Origin: Struthidea cinerea
Lineage: Eukaryota; Chordata; Aves; Passeriformes; Corcoracidae
Direction: 5' to 3'
Assembly (NCBI GenBank): GCA_013397865.1
Contig: VZTI01004040.1
Coordinates: 193,622 to 257,621, forward strand
Length of the DNA stretch: 64,000 nucleotides
Shown here one piece after another: positions 37,301 to 52,300 of this stretch (position 1 is its first letter; each line of letters opens with the position of its first letter). Below the pieces are notes generated by a model. That model was not told the DNA's origin, ran no database searches, and saw nothing but the letters and a program-made list of their open reading frames with translations. The position numbers and the translations under genes are program-made.

Positions 37301-40300
37301 TATCTTTTTCACTTTGAAAAGTTAAGACAAATTCCCTCTGGGTGCTGCATAAGAGATTCCCTCATCCTGTTCATGCATTTCCACATAAAAGCTAAGAAAT
37401 AATTATCTGGAAAGAGTCTATTTTCAAACAGCTCATTTGACCTATTACCACAATTCAGTTGCCAGTCTCTTACTGAAATCCATGGCAAGCCCCTGATGAC
37501 AGAATTTGGAAAGCCAGACCTTTGTACCTGCCTTTGTGTCATGTCATTCCCTGCAAAAGGTCTTAAATAATGTGGACACTCAGAACTATTCCCTTGCTGT
37601 TTCACTCTACACACTGAATCTCCCAGTTACTCTAGGCCATCTCTCAGCTGCAGGCATTAAACAGGCTGGAGAATTTGGTCAGAATGGGGAAAAAAATCCA
37701 TCAAATACAAACTGTGAGGTGGTTCTTCTGTATCCACCTCCTCTCCCAACTACTAGTGCGCTCAACAATGTGTTTAATGTACATGTCTGCCCTGAGATGG
37801 ACCTGGGGGGGACCTGCTGGCTCCCACCTGAACATGAGGTGCTTTAGGTAGAACCCAACAAAAGCCTCACTAAAGGCAGAGGTGGCAGAGGACTCACAGG
37901 TATCACCAGGTGCATTAAAAGTAAGTCTTTTGGGGAGGACGTCTCTTATTTTCTGTGATCATGATTCTGCAAAGGGATTATAGCTCTCCTGTAATTCCCT
38001 TTTAATTCCCTTGGAATCCCCGTTACAGGCTCTCAGCACCAAGGGTGTTGCTCTGAGTCTTCCAGCTCTGCTAAAGCTGCTGTCAAAATTCCTCTCCAAG
38101 GCTGGTCTTGATCTTCTCTGGGTGTTGTCATAACAGCAACATATTTCATACAAAATTTATCACTAAACATGCCATTGTCACAAAGGGCAGCTATTAGTCA
38201 TGTCACAACCACGGGAAAATGCCAGACAGAGAGAGGTGCAACCTGCTCCTCCAGGAGGAAGTGCTTAAAAAAGAGCAATTCCCATCCCGAAGGTTTACAC
38301 TATAAACATTCTTGTTCACACTTAACAGGATCCTCGTTACAGTGAGTCATGCAACCAGAGAAGCAAAATCAAGACTCTGACTTTCATGATGCCCCTGATA
38401 GCCCAAGCACCGTAGGAGTATTTTAAGCAGCTATCCCTTGTGTGGAGGGGATTGATTGCCTTTGGGGTAAGCCAGGAAACACATGGCTTATTTTAAATAC
38501 TGTAGTTAAAGAGCCACTGCCAGCCAGGAACACACCACTGAGCTTGTCCAGGGCTCCTTCCCCAGTGACTGCCACGAGCAGCAGGGACCTTGATAGCTGC
38601 ATGCACAGGTACAGCGAGTGCCCAATAGCTCAAAACTCAAATTGCCCCAAATAGCAATGCTAATCAGAAGTGAAACTCTTTTGCCCCCTTTTTTATGGCC
38701 CTATCTATAATGTACTGAGTAAGAGTCAATGGTGAAGAAGAGCACTTCAAATTTATTTCACATCTTTGTTGAGGAAATTGCATGCCTGCTTGAAAATAAA
38801 TTTTCAAACACAATAGTGTCCCCTTAAGAACACTGATTATAATATACCAAATGCCGTGAGTTAAGCAGAGACATTTTTTTTCACATATTTTTGTGATTTT
38901 TTTAGTTTGGATCAGGCAACAGTGGCATCATTAAAAGGTGGAACATTAATCATGGATTATGATAAAAAGGAATTGAAACCTACATCTCATGGTACTGCTA
39001 CTGCAGGCAACACATTCCTCGGGCACAGTTTGTTGCAGAAGAAACGTGGACTATTTAGTGTGTCAGTAACACAGTCATTTCTCATCTCCTAATATGCAGG
39101 GTTTTATTTTGGGCTGTACAAGATTAGCGAGACCTTGTTCTGACTTTCATGCCCTTGCCATGGTCAGGGGAGGAGAAATGAGAAGTGGAGAGGAGAAATA
39201 CCGACAGAGAGGAAGCCAAGGGAGAGGGTGGGAAGGCAGACAGGGAATTCGCCCTGGGGAAGACAGTCATAGTATTACTGCCATCGTTCTAATTTACTAC
39301 AAAATGCAGAGTTAAGTGAGGTTTGGGTTTAGTGGGGCTTTACACAGGGGAGGAGGGAAGTTTAGAAAACAGGGCAAGTGAAATTTGGTGCAGACAGAGG
39401 GAGCCCCTTGGGGTCTTTGCATCTTTTCCATTAAACACAGGGCATGAGGGGTACAGGGAGGAGAACGATGCTTTCAAGACCGACCCACCTCATCTGTGTG
39501 TGGAACATTGATCTTACAGCCTCATGACTGAAAGACAAAACAAACACCTGCAGTTTACACACACAAGTACAACAACGAAAAAAATGGGTACATGGCATAG
39601 CACTGGACATTGTACTGACAGGAGACAAGGGGGTTCCCTGTGCCTGGCTCCTGTGGCACTGCACGAGAACTTCCCTTTTGCTATGCAGCTGCCAGGACCA
39701 AACTGTCCATCACTGGGCCACAGAGGATTTGGTGAAGAACTGCCCTGGCGCTGTGATTTTAGGAGTGGTCTAGGTCAGGGAATGTGCAAAACCTGCTCCT
39801 GACTTTTGGCAGGAACAAGGGGACTCAATCTCCTGCACAGAAAGGTCTCCACTGACATCACAGTTGTGCTCTCTAGAACACAGCTTGAAATGGAAATTAG
39901 ACTGGGATATCAGCCACAATTTACCTGGCCAATAACCAGATGGTCAAGTTTAGAGTCAGTAACCAGATACATGTAGGACTTTTGACAAGCTGCCAGGCAA
40001 ATAAATGCCATTTGTGTACTTACCCAGAAAGTCAGGGCTGTTATCACTGCTGGTTACCTCCTCCACTGCTGGGAGTTGTTTGGAGGGGCTCTCCCACCAC
40101 CCCACTATGGATCCAATCCAGGGCAACTGGATATCGCAGTACAGACTCCAACCTGACTTTAGATCAGACCCTATTTCCCACCAAGGTAATCTTCCTAATG
40201 CAGTTTTGTTTTCTCTTGGCTCATTTACCAGCTGCTTGGTAAGTGCTGGTGTAGTTTTATCAGGGAAAACCAGCAGTGATAACTGGAGTGGAGAAGCAAT

Positions 40301-43300
40301 GTGTTAGTTAAAAAAGGTGAGGCTGGGGATGGGGGGGGTTAAATTAGAGCACTAAAGTTTAGTAAAGACAGGTAGCTGTAAAATCATGGTGGAAAGTTCA
40401 GAGGAAATCCTGTGACTGTGCAGTTTCTGGCGAGCAATTTCCCACAGTTAATGTCTTGCACACACTACAACTTTCTGAATCAATGGCAGTTTATACCTGT
40501 CATGGCTTGGAAACTGGGAAGGGCAGAGCATCCCTCTCGTGGGCTACCTCCACTCCCAGCTCTGCTGAAGCATCCCTGCATTTCCCACTGAATGTTATCC
40601 CATCTCACTTGTCCTGCAGAGGTTTTCTTACAGGACTTGGGTGGGAATGGGGAATGCCCAGGGGCTGAGAGCATCCTGCACTCGCAGGTGACTCTGCTTG
40701 CAGGTAACAATCACTACTGTCATTAAGGTCCCATTTCTAGAGAGTTAATCAGTGATTAATTGGGATGGTACACTCTCACCAGACGGGGGCTATGTTAGGA
40801 ATGGTTATAAACACACCAGCAGATAGTGATACACAGCTGATTGCAAGCTTCGGTTATGAGAAACTCTTGGACTGTGGACTCAGCATAATCCTTAATAATT
40901 TACTACGTGGAATTACTCCTTAACTATCTATAAATGAAGCGCCAATATGAGGGGTAAGTTAAACAGCCACTCACTACTTTATCTACCTATTTTGAGTTTA
41001 GTTACAAAACTCACAAGAAACCAGGGAAAAATTCTTTGCTGGTTGCTGGGTTTGGGGTCAAATCTGGTGTATTTGTCAGTGCATCAGATGATAATTTTTT
41101 AATTAAAGAAACCAGTTCGTCTTTAGCAAGAAAATACTGTTCAGTTTTTTTTTTTTTTTCCTGAGCTAGAGAAGAAAATAAGAATGAATAGATTTTCTGG
41201 GGCAGGGACCTGACTCTGGGGGTGGTAGAGCCTGCGGAGTTGCCTGTTAGGATGCATGCCTGCTGCACCAAAGGAAAGAAATCCACTCACTTGCCATTGT
41301 TGAAGACAACGGTGCAGTTGGGCCAGCAGTCGTGGTTGGCCTGGCAGAGGTTGGGGAAGATTCCCACACCAACAGCCTGCAGTCCTCTTTGGTCACTGAG
41401 GGTAAAGCCATTGCAGCTGATCTGGTCCCAAAACACAGGCAGAAAGAAGTGTTAAAGGAGAAGAAGCTGAAACACTCCAGTCAGGTTAAAACATCAGAAG
41501 AGAAGCAAAGCAGGACTCGTGCAGAGGGACCAGCCCAAGGCAGAGCTGAGTAAATGTTACAGAATATTTGTTGTCAATGTTCACTTGGGAGGTCTAAGAT
41601 AAACTTGGTTGGCCCATGCATTGATTTCCTTATATTTGGTTCCTGCAAATAATTCAGAAAAAGGTCACAGGAAAATGATTTTGAGGCAGTTCCAGCAGAA
41701 AGCAAAGTTCACACTCATGAAAACAGGTATCAGTTAGAAATTAACCTTTACTCCTGCATTCAACCTGGCCGTCAGTCATGTTTGCTGGGTTGCCCTCACA
41801 GCTCATAAGAAACAGCTACTACTCTTTGCTATGAATTGTCAGAATTATGACTTCTACATGACATATATTCCAAGACTGAATTATTTTACTTTTCTATATG
41901 ATACTCTATCATCACATATGAACAGAATAGTCTTCAGTCACAAACACAAATAATATCTGCAAAGGGAAAATGTGATAGGATAAACCAAAGGAAATAATTA
42001 ACTCAGCTGCTGATTATTTTACCCTGTTAATAGTTTTATTTCCTTTGTGAACTGATTCTGTAGATTTTCTGTACTTCCTTGCTTCTCCACAGAGAAGCTG
42101 TGCTGGTCACTAGCACATAAGGTCTCCCTGTGTCCAGCGGACTGGATTTTCTTTGTGGCGTGGGTACCAAAGGATGCTGTGTCCTCTCCCTATACTGGGA
42201 CTGGCAAAGGCCTGCTTGTCTTGCACAGCAGCCCCTGCAGAGGGGTGAGCAGAGCGTGTGTCTCCTCTTGGCAGTGTTGGGAGCTGAGGGGGTAGTGCAG
42301 GGATACCCAGGGCTGGGAGCAGAGCAGCTCAGCCTGAACTGGAATTTCCCTCTCTGCTACACTGAGAACAAAACTTTGTAGTTAACAAGTTAGTAGTGGA
42401 TATTATTAAACATATTTAGTATTTTTTACTGATTTTATTATATATTATGTCTGTGCAAAAAATTGAACGCACACAGTATGAATAGATATTAATGTATTTA
42501 CTAAAACAGATATATACAGATATTACTAAAACAGATATAAAACAGAATATGTTCAAATATATTCTAGGTATTTTTACTAAAAACATATTTAGATTTTCTC
42601 AGCTCTCCCAGGTGCAGAGAGATGCCCAGTGGGACTTGTGATGAAAACGCAGCACCTATGATTGAGCAAACCATTTGTCTGCATGTTTAGACAGCCAAAA
42701 TGTTTCAGCCCTTGCCCTTGCCATGCCTCAGTTTCCCAGTGTCAGTGCAGAGGAGAAACAGGTGGGGAATGGGATGAAGTCAGCCATCCTCAAATCAGAC
42801 CAGATGGAGAGTTGCTCTGGAAAGCTGGCCCTACAAACCCTCCCCCATCTGCAGTCCCACCCCTCTAACATACCACTCCGAATATGTGGGAGATGAACTG
42901 CATCCCGAACTGCTGGCAGTGGGGTGGCCAGAACTCCAGGAAACTCTCCACGTCCGTGCGCAGCTCCTTCTTCTCCTCCTCGCCAAAGCTGTCCACGTGG
43001 TTCTGCAGTTCATCGATGGACACCAGGCAGCCCTCGGACAGCCCACTGCCCTCCCTCTCGATCTTCCACAGGATGCGGGCAGCCAGCCTGGCCAGAGACA
43101 GCCACAGGTGTTACAGCACCACCACCACCACAAGGAGAGAACAAAGGACCATCAGAATTCATCTCCTGGAGGGGGAAAGGGTGTGCAGGCAGAGCAACTG
43201 AGACAGGCTCAGCATCAGGTGGGTGATGGATGGTCACCATCCCCAGCCTTCTGAAGGAAAGGGAGATGCAGGGTGTTGACCCAGCACCTGTGTTCTCACC

Positions 43301-46300
43301 TGGAGAAGTGCTACAGACCCCCAGGTCCCCGGCCCTCCACAAATGCTCCCATTTCCTTGAGGATCCCTCTCATTTTCTTACAGTAGGGCCAGAATATGAA
43401 GGAAAATTAATGTATCCTATAGACAACTTGGGGAAGAACCCATCTCCTCTTTCACTTTTCCACCTACTCCCCAGTTTCCCACACCTCCTAAACCATCCGG
43501 GGTGGGTTTGCCTCACCATGTTCAGAGTTTTTGGGGCACAGAACTGAGAAAAAAACCAGCACATCCTTTTCACCATTGATGCTCCTCCAGGTCCCTATCC
43601 CTTCAGCTCAGGGATGCTTGCTCTTAGACTTTCCTGAACCTTCTCCCACCTCCACCCTGCCCAAATCAGGCCGCCCAGCTCTTCCTTGCCACGGGATGCT
43701 GTTGGAGTGCACTAGGTGATGGTAGAGAGATGGGCCCTGAGGATCAGAGAGAGGGCCTCTTTCCTGGGCCCAGAGGTGACCCTGGGAGTGCATCCAGGTC
43801 ACCGGGGATGGACTGAGAGAGGATTGTGTGTTTATGGACAGACTGGGCCTATGAGAAGTGTTCATTGTAGTTTGTGGCCTTATAGGGCATTGTTTGCCTA
43901 TTACCATAATAGGTAAAATCTGTGCAATGCCCCAGGTGATTGGGGGACACTGTGGTGAACATCTTTCCTGTTTATATGAGGTTATATCCTGTTGGGTGCT
44001 GGTATTTAGGGGATTCTGACTGCGCAATAAACGGCTTTGCATTCTTTCACCTGATAAGCAAGGTCCTTGCCCATGCATCATTACTGCAGGATGCCCTGTC
44101 CTCTCCCAGGTTGCCAAGGGCCAGCTCTCACCTGATGTTTTCGGTGGGTGCCTTGCCCTGCCTCTTGATGGCAGAGCACTCATTTTTGTGGTTGAGCCAG
44201 GCCGCTCTCTGGCAGGTCCTGTCGCAGTAATAGGCAAACTTGCACTGCCCGCAGCGGTGGAGCCTCTCCTGCCGCTTGAAGCAGGTGTGGCAGATGACGT
44301 GTGTCAGGCTGCAAGGACAGAAGGACACGTTGGATCAGTGAGGGCCAGCTCTGCCCAGCGAAGATCCTGCTGGCTTTGCACCCCTGGGCTCCCTGCAGCC
44401 ACTCAAATGGACTCCTCAAGATTTTTGGGGAGGATGGAGAAACATCCCATCCAGCTTAATCCCTGTGTTCTTGCCCAGTGCTGTTGCTGTAAGTTAAATG
44501 GTCATGGAATAACTGGGACCCCTTCAAAAGGGATATTTCATCTTTGGGGGATTCAAAACAGGGTTTCCAAGAAGCATCTTACAATTGTATGCCTGTAACT
44601 ATAACCCAGGCCTGGGGAGGGGTGCGTCAGAAGATAGTGATGAAGAAATCTGACCTCACGTCCTCCCTCTGAGAGTGTCCAGGGTCCCAGACTGAGGGAA
44701 ACCTCCCCCATAAGCCCCTTCACATGTCCAGCTGTTGCTCCTAGAACTTAATTCACTGAGAAGGAAGAGGAGACACTTTGGTCTCCTGTCCAAAAAGTTT
44801 TGGGACTTTCCCCTTGCTGCTAGAGAAGGCTTTTCACTGCCTGATTTGGTGTCTCCAGCTGTCTGCTTCTCCAGGCAACCGCCCACTTCATCTGGGCCTC
44901 CAGCCAGGCTCGACAGTACAGGAGAATTTAAATTCCCATCACTCAGCCACTGCTAGTGCCAGAAGGGAGGTTCTCCTCGCTGCAGAAAGCTCAGGGACCT
45001 CAGAGGCTTCATGATCGAGGGCACATTTATCATTTTCCTCAGCACAGAGTGGGGAAACTGAGGCATGAGGAAATAAAAAAAATATTGATGATCCCATAAG
45101 GAAGATGTGCCACAAGCAGGAATCAGACTCACAGTCCCAGAGAATCCAGCCCAAAGAATGTCCTGCCTCTCTACTATACCCATATATATATATGTACACA
45201 CATATATATGCATATTTATATCTATATCACAGTACATTTAAAATGCATTTTTTTTCCTCTGGAAATATTATGTGAGCTGCTGACATAATCTACCCTGTGC
45301 CTTGGCTCTTGCAGGATAAAGAGGGCCACTGATTTAAGAGCAGGATGACCCACAGCAGACAAAACCACGTGCAAAAATGAGGTTTGGAAAATGAGGTTTA
45401 GGAAAGTGAGCAGTGCTGGAGGGAGCCGAATGCAAGGCAAGCACCTGGGATGGGGCAGGGGGAAGCATGTCTGGGAAGGGGGATGCAGCCAACTCTGCTG
45501 GGTCAAATGGAAAAGCTGAGAGCTGGTGGGAAATGTGAGGCTGTGCTCTGTCAGCTGTCAGGTCAGGGGGGCAGAGAGGTGCAAGAGAGATTACACTCCT
45601 TGTAAGGCAAAGCCGAGCCAGAAGAGCTGATAAAACCCACATGGTTACGTCGTGCCAGGAAGCACAGGCAGATATCTCACATGGGGAATGGGGGTCCCTC
45701 CTGCCACCGGGGTATTTTAAGGGCAGTCAGAAAGCAAAAAAAAAGAAATTTCGTTGTAGAGAGGAATGACAGGTTGGAAGGAAACACGGTGCAGAAAAAC
45801 CCAAGTGCTCCAACAGGTGCTTCTCTCCCCTCAGTTTGCTCCCTGAGAATAAAAAAATACTGGAATGCTGGCTTTGCATTTTGCTGTTTATTGCATAGGG
45901 TGTCCAGCTTTCCCAAAGCAAACTTGGCTGGCAGAACTTACCACCAGCTCTGGAAATCCCTCATTTCTGAGGAGATGCAGAAATGCACCAAAAAAGTTAT
46001 ACAAGACTTTCTGAGAAAGCAAAGGAGCAGCCCACGTGGTATTGAAACTGCAGAGACAATTACTCACAGCTAATCTGACTGATAGGTGTAAGAAATACTG
46101 CATCTCTTACAAACCCATTATGGGATCCTCTGTGCCCCAAAATGGTTTCAAAGAAGACTGGATTTATTGATACTGTGTGTTATCAGGACTCCAGAGACCT
46201 GGGCTCAACTCTTGGCGCAGTAAAAGAGTCAGGAGACACAAGTATTTGAGATCTGTTGCCTAAATCTTGAACTAACATTGCTTAAGCATTTGCAAGCACC

Positions 46301-49300
46301 TAAATCCCCCAGGTGCCCCTTGGCAGCTGGGCAAACTCCTTCTGTGTCAGAGGAGCTCAGAGCTGGATGCCCCAAAAGGGAATGGCAGAGTGGGGCTCTC
46401 CCTTGGCTGGGTTCTGATACCATCTGTCCTGGAGACAGACAACACCCCGACACCGAAGGCTCGCAGTGCTCACAGTCTCCTCTCTCACGGCCTCTGCAGT
46501 GTTAAGGTTCTCCAAGTGAAGCAGCCTGAGATTAAATTTAAGTCTTCCAGCCTGTGGAAATCATTGGTCTATAAAACCTTCTCTGTCTGGTCTAGAAAAT
46601 GTTTAACACAGCCTGAAATGGCTTCAAGTATCCCAGACCTCTCCTCCCGGTACAGAGAGCAGCCCACATCCACACGGCCAGGATGCTGCATGGCCAGGCA
46701 GCCTCAAAGTTCCTGGAGAGAACCCTGGGGAGGTGACTTCTGCTGTGGCACCTACCCGGGAACCCTGGAGGTTTGAACCCCCTGGGTCTTGCTGCTCAGC
46801 TTCCCTTGCTTTACCACACAACAGCACAATTGCTTTCTGCTGTGTCTGTGCACGCCGTGGCCTCTGAGGTCATCACTGCCCTCTTCCACACATAGTGAGA
46901 ACTGCTTCTCGCCCTGCCCAAAAGCAGGATCTTCTTTACTACAGTGATGCCTCCAGCCCGTCACAAGCTTGCCAGGTCAGGGATTTGGGATTGACTTAGA
47001 GGGCAGATGCCACTGACAGCCTCACTGAATGACTTTCTGGGGAGGCTCAGGTTTCCTTGGCCTCCCACCCGAGCATCAGCCAAGCTGAACTCTGAAGGTC
47101 TCACATGCTCTGGAGTTACTTAGGTGAGATGCACAACTACAGCTAATCCTGTGTGTAGCTGCAGTGACAAAAGCAGTGATTCAATGTGCCAGCCAACAAA
47201 TGCAAGAGGTAGCAGCACTGACAACTAAACCACGGCTCCTGCAAGCACGGCTCGCAGTGAAAGCAGAAGAAACAAATATCTCTTGTGACTGCTTGGACTG
47301 GATTCAGAAAGATTAAGGTCTGTTGGGCCTGCCAGGACAGAAGGCTGTGAGCACTGTCACAGGAAATGTATTACCCTCATCTCTGAGACATGCACAACCC
47401 AAACATCTGACATCCATCACCCACAACATCTCATTCACTGGCCTGGAAAAGCCAGGTGAGATGGCTTTAGTGCAAAGAACAGAGGAGGATTTCATTGAGT
47501 AGCTGATGGACACGGTGAGTAGCTCACAAACTGTTTAACATGGGTTCATGCTATTCTGTGCACCACAGGTGATACACACAGATGGCCTAACTTACACCTA
47601 AGTCCTATTTATTACTGCTTGGCAGGGCTTCTCTCTCCTCAGTCTGCTACACAGAACAGCATAAGAACAGCTTAAGATGTAGGCAAAGTCTCCCTGGCTT
47701 TCAAAGCAGGAGCTCTAACACTTCATTAAAAACAACAGCCTAAGGAAATGCACCTGCTACCTAAAGATTAATTATTAGCATAAGAATAGGTTTGCTACTT
47801 TAAAAAGGGTTTGACCTTAGTATTTTCTCCTTTAAAATGTCAGGGATGACATATCCTAGTTTTTTTGATTTGAGTGGAGGATTTATTTTAGACTAATTTT
47901 TGATTATTTTATTTTTAGTCTTTTGTTACAAGATTTCCCAGCCTCTTCTTGGAGGTGTGGGGGAGGTTTTCTTTAAAAAAGCTAGGTTTTCTCCCAGGTT
48001 TTATTTAAAGTTTTGAACAAATGAGATAATAATAAAAAAATCAAACCCCAGAACATTTTTTAAAATGTGAATACAATCACATTAGCTCTCAGTTTTTATC
48101 AGAATCAACTCAAAGAATTTCTTCCCATAATCTTTTCAGTCATGCTGTTATGGAAAATTTTGGATTTCTTATATCTCTAGGTCATCTCAACTACAATAAC
48201 AGAGCTGCCCACATTTCCTTGGAAAATGTTTTCAGCCTCTTTCATACATCAAAAAGAAGTGCAAAAATTGCATGATGTCAGTTTTTAGCAATTTGCAGAT
48301 CACTCATCCAGCAGATCTTCAGGAGATCTTGGCTTTCCAGCACACGACACTGTTTTCCTTGACTACTGTCCCTCAAATCCTGCTGGTTAAAGAGCAAGCC
48401 TTCTCTTGGCAAAGGCTGACAGAGACATATGAGGCATCCCCTTGCTTACAGGAAATGTAAGCTCCCACAGGCTTGAGAGCCAGCTGATGTGTCAGAGGAG
48501 AAGGTCCCACACAGTACACTGAGCCCAGGCACTCGAAATGCCGTCGTCACGAAGGCGACAGAGGAAAGGAGACCTGGGCTCTTCAAGGAGACAGCAAAGA
48601 GGGAGGAAGGATTAGAGAAAGCTTCAGTGAGAGGCTCGGGGGCTTTGCAAATTGAAAAACTACCCCAACAAAAGCAAAGAATTGCTTGAGATGTATTTCC
48701 AGCTTTCTGCTTCTACTTGAGGGCAAAGCAGGTCTGACAGTGGTGTTTTCAGAGCGATATTTCAGCTGACAACAGCAAGGCTGAATCAAACGGAGATCAG
48801 GCTGTGTCTACACTTTATCCTGGAAATCACACAGAGTTCTGCCCCCCCTTTTAATCAGTATTTCCCATCTCTTTAAGCAGCCTGCTCTCTTTCAGGTAGA
48901 AATAACAGGCTTGATACAGGAGTCAATGTCCAGTAAACACTGGGTTAAGAGACAAAGTTACAGAATCACAAAATCAGAATGGTTTGGGTTAGAAGGGGCC
49001 TTTAAAGGTCATCTAGTCCAACCCCCCCCTGCAATAACCAGGGTTAGCCTAGTGAGTCATACCCTGGCCTTAAAATCTAACTATGAGCTGGCTGATGTTT
49101 ATAGGAACCTCATTTTTCTTTGAGTTTTATATACTTCTAGATTAAAAGTCTCTGGCACTGTGTGAGAAACTGCTGGTCAGATGACTACCATTGGTCTGAA
49201 GAGTACAAGCCCTCACCAGCCTTAATGACTTTAGGGACTTTCAGGGTCCCTGTGACCTTCAGGGGCTTCCAGAGTGGGTTGCAGCCTGTAGATTTAGACA

Positions 49301-52300
49301 CCTAGATGTGCTCAACTGTACCCCCTGTGTCTGAGTAGAGGTGTCACCATCACGCTCAGTGGGGTCTGGAAAGTCATTCAGCTCAAAGGTAGATGTCTGT
49401 GTTCACTGCACTTTGTAGGGTTCCATTGATTGTGTCAGCATTTAGTGTTGGATTCACTTGTCTGGATGCAGGAGTCCAGTGTTAGGCTCTGCAGGGACAT
49501 CTGATGACAGGGTTTTGTCAAAGAAAGCATTTCTCCTTTTCCTAGCAAAATAAAATCTCCACACCTTCTCAAACTCAGCCTCCTACTGCGAGACAGACAT
49601 CCATAAAGTGCAGTGGGGTAACAGCCTCAGCTCCAAATTGCTTCAACAGCTCCTCACATCTCTCTGTCTGTCTGTGTATCTATCTCTGTCTACAGATAAA
49701 AGTCAGGTTGAAGTCTGTGCTATGATATCCAGTTGCCCGGGAAGAGCCTCTCCAAGCAGCTTCCAGCAGTGGAGGAGGTAACCAGCAGTAACAGCAACGC
49801 TGAGGTCTGCCTTTCTGGGCAGTAAGTACAGATATAGCCTTTTATTTGCCTGGCAGCTTGTCAAAGCTCCCACGTGTAACTTGTTATTGACTTTAAACTT
49901 GACCATCTGGTTATTGGCCAGGTAAATTGTGGCTGATATCCCAGCCTGATTTCCATTTCAAGCTGTCTTTTAGAGAGCACAACTGTGTTGTATCTCTGCA
50001 GGGCTGTTCCTGCTAATCTCAAAAAGACCTTTACTTTGCCTGCACTTCCTATGGAGCCGCGTAGAAGATCACTGTGTGACCTCTGCACTATGACTGCCTT
50101 CCATATACCTTCCAACAGCAAAATCAGGGGGTCAGCGCCCACAGACTGGGAACAGACTTCCCAAAGGACTGAGTTCTTCAACGGGCTGCAAAGCAGAGAC
50201 CAGCTCTACACTCTGGTGCTTCTGTGCGGTCTTTATGCACAAAGAAAGCTGAGATCTCTGGAAAATATGGTCACATATTTGGTAGGACCTGAGCCAAACA
50301 CTTAAACCCAGCAATCATTCATAGCTGAATCCCTTTTCCATAGTACACATACACAGTGCTTTCAGCAAGACATGGGAGATACTGAGTTGAATTAGGATGA
50401 GGGACTCTGGATTTTGGGTTTCCTTGTGCAGGCTGAGGCCCTTTTTAATAGCGTAGACTCAACACCAATTTTAGGACCTATACATATGTGTTTGGGGACA
50501 AGGAAAAGCACACGCCTCTTCACCCATGCAGAGACAACAGCAGTTCTTTCAGGGTAAAATCAGCTGCCATGCCCGGCTGTGGATTTATTCTTGCAGGAAT
50601 AAAGAATACGAGGATGCAGGCAACCCTTCTTTGACAGAAATCAGTTCAGTGAGCCTTGATGCAATTGAATACCCTGGGACAGCAATAGAAGGTACCTTTA
50701 AAACCAAAGCCCTGGGTGTGTAAGAAAAGCATCAGGGTGATCTCCACAAGAAAAATGTGTGTTTGCATTATATCCCAGGCCCAGGCTATCCCCTGCCAAG
50801 CACTGATCAACAAGCATCTATTCTGTTTTGGAGATTTTGGGACTGCATTTCACCACTGACCTAAACTCAGTGCTTTGGGCTGAAATGTGTCACAGGAGGG
50901 TAAGAATCCATTATATCCATTATTATTGCACAACAGTTGCAGAGGAGGGCTGTGTTTACCTTGACTCCTTGCTGCTCAACCTCTAGACCTGCCCTCCGGG
51001 AGCTAAACAAGCCCAGCGTGGGGAGGAAGGGAGGGAAGCAGGGAAACACATCTCTCCCCATCCGAGGTTTTCTGTTGGAAACCTCAGCCTAAAACACAGT
51101 CTGCAGTCTTCGAGCTGATGCAGTGATAACTTCTGCCCTTATCTCACGTTACACAAGTGACATTTGAAAAAGCAGCAAAGCTGTAGCTCTTCAACATGGG
51201 CAGTTCTGCTCTATGCATGGTGCAACATTTCACACAGAAGAAAAAATGTTTTTAACTCACCATCAAAAGTCAAAATGTTTTCAGTGGTTTAAAAAAAAAA
51301 AGTATTTTTAATAAGGCATATGAGAGAAATAATTGTCCGTAGGCACTTCCAAAGCAAATCACTAGCAAAATTCCAGCTAGTGACATGAGTGAAACTGAGG
51401 TACGGGAGCTAAAAGGACACATCAAGGAGAAATGATTTTGTCACCAACTTCTGTAATTGAGCTCAGGGTGAAGACTTCAAGAACGCAACATTTTGAGGTG
51501 AAAAATGACTTTTTTAATGTGAGCTCTTGCAATGACATATTAAAATAAAACCTAAAGGTGTCATTCCTGCTGTGGCAAAGATTCATAATCATGTTCACCC
51601 ACTGACAGTTAAAGGACAAGGAAACAGTGAAAGACACACAAAAATCTTATTTCTTGCTCTGTCCATTTAATACCCAATTCTCTGCTACTGTCAGATCACA
51701 CAGTGGCACTGATCAGCTTCAGCTTCAAGATGACCAGAGTTAAAACAGCAGCACAACCGCTGCTTGTGTCCCAGACTTTGCTAACAGAGTCGATTTAATC
51801 AGAGAAAACTCAGCTAAGCAGAATTGCTCACAGCCCTGTTTAGTGTACAGGGTATTTTCTAAAGTCTCTGGCTGTTTGGGGCTAAAAATTCAGTCTCAGG
51901 ACTCACCGTGATGCCCTTGAAGAACACTTACAACTTCCCTAAGCTCAGAATGAAACATTCAGCTGCCATCTAAATCCTCAGTTTAAAAATTCAGGCCGCA
52001 TTCTATTCTCAGTTAGCATGCTATAATGCTGAACAAACTCCATTTGCGTCGGAGGCTTTAATTTAGATTTAGCCCAGTGGAGATCAACATAGAAATCGGT
52101 TCTTTGCATCTTTTCTCTTCCAGGTTAAGTCAATCTCCCACTGATTCAAAGGGCAGAAGTGGGCACCTACCAGCCGCACCAGCAGCACAGGCTGAGCGAA
52201 TGTTGTGATTAAAACAAGCAGCAGGAAAGAAAAATATCCTTGTACCAGAACTCAGTGTCTGGCTACATCAGTGTGAACATAAATTTAAAACCAGTCTCTT

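Noticed and set aside
43608..44237. A 209-codon open frame on the minus strand
   Set aside because: It crosses the solo LTR and then runs out of frame into SMYD1 exon 2. The LTR part is also open in copy A, but it is antisense to the LTR and unlike any retroviral protein, so I take it as chance.
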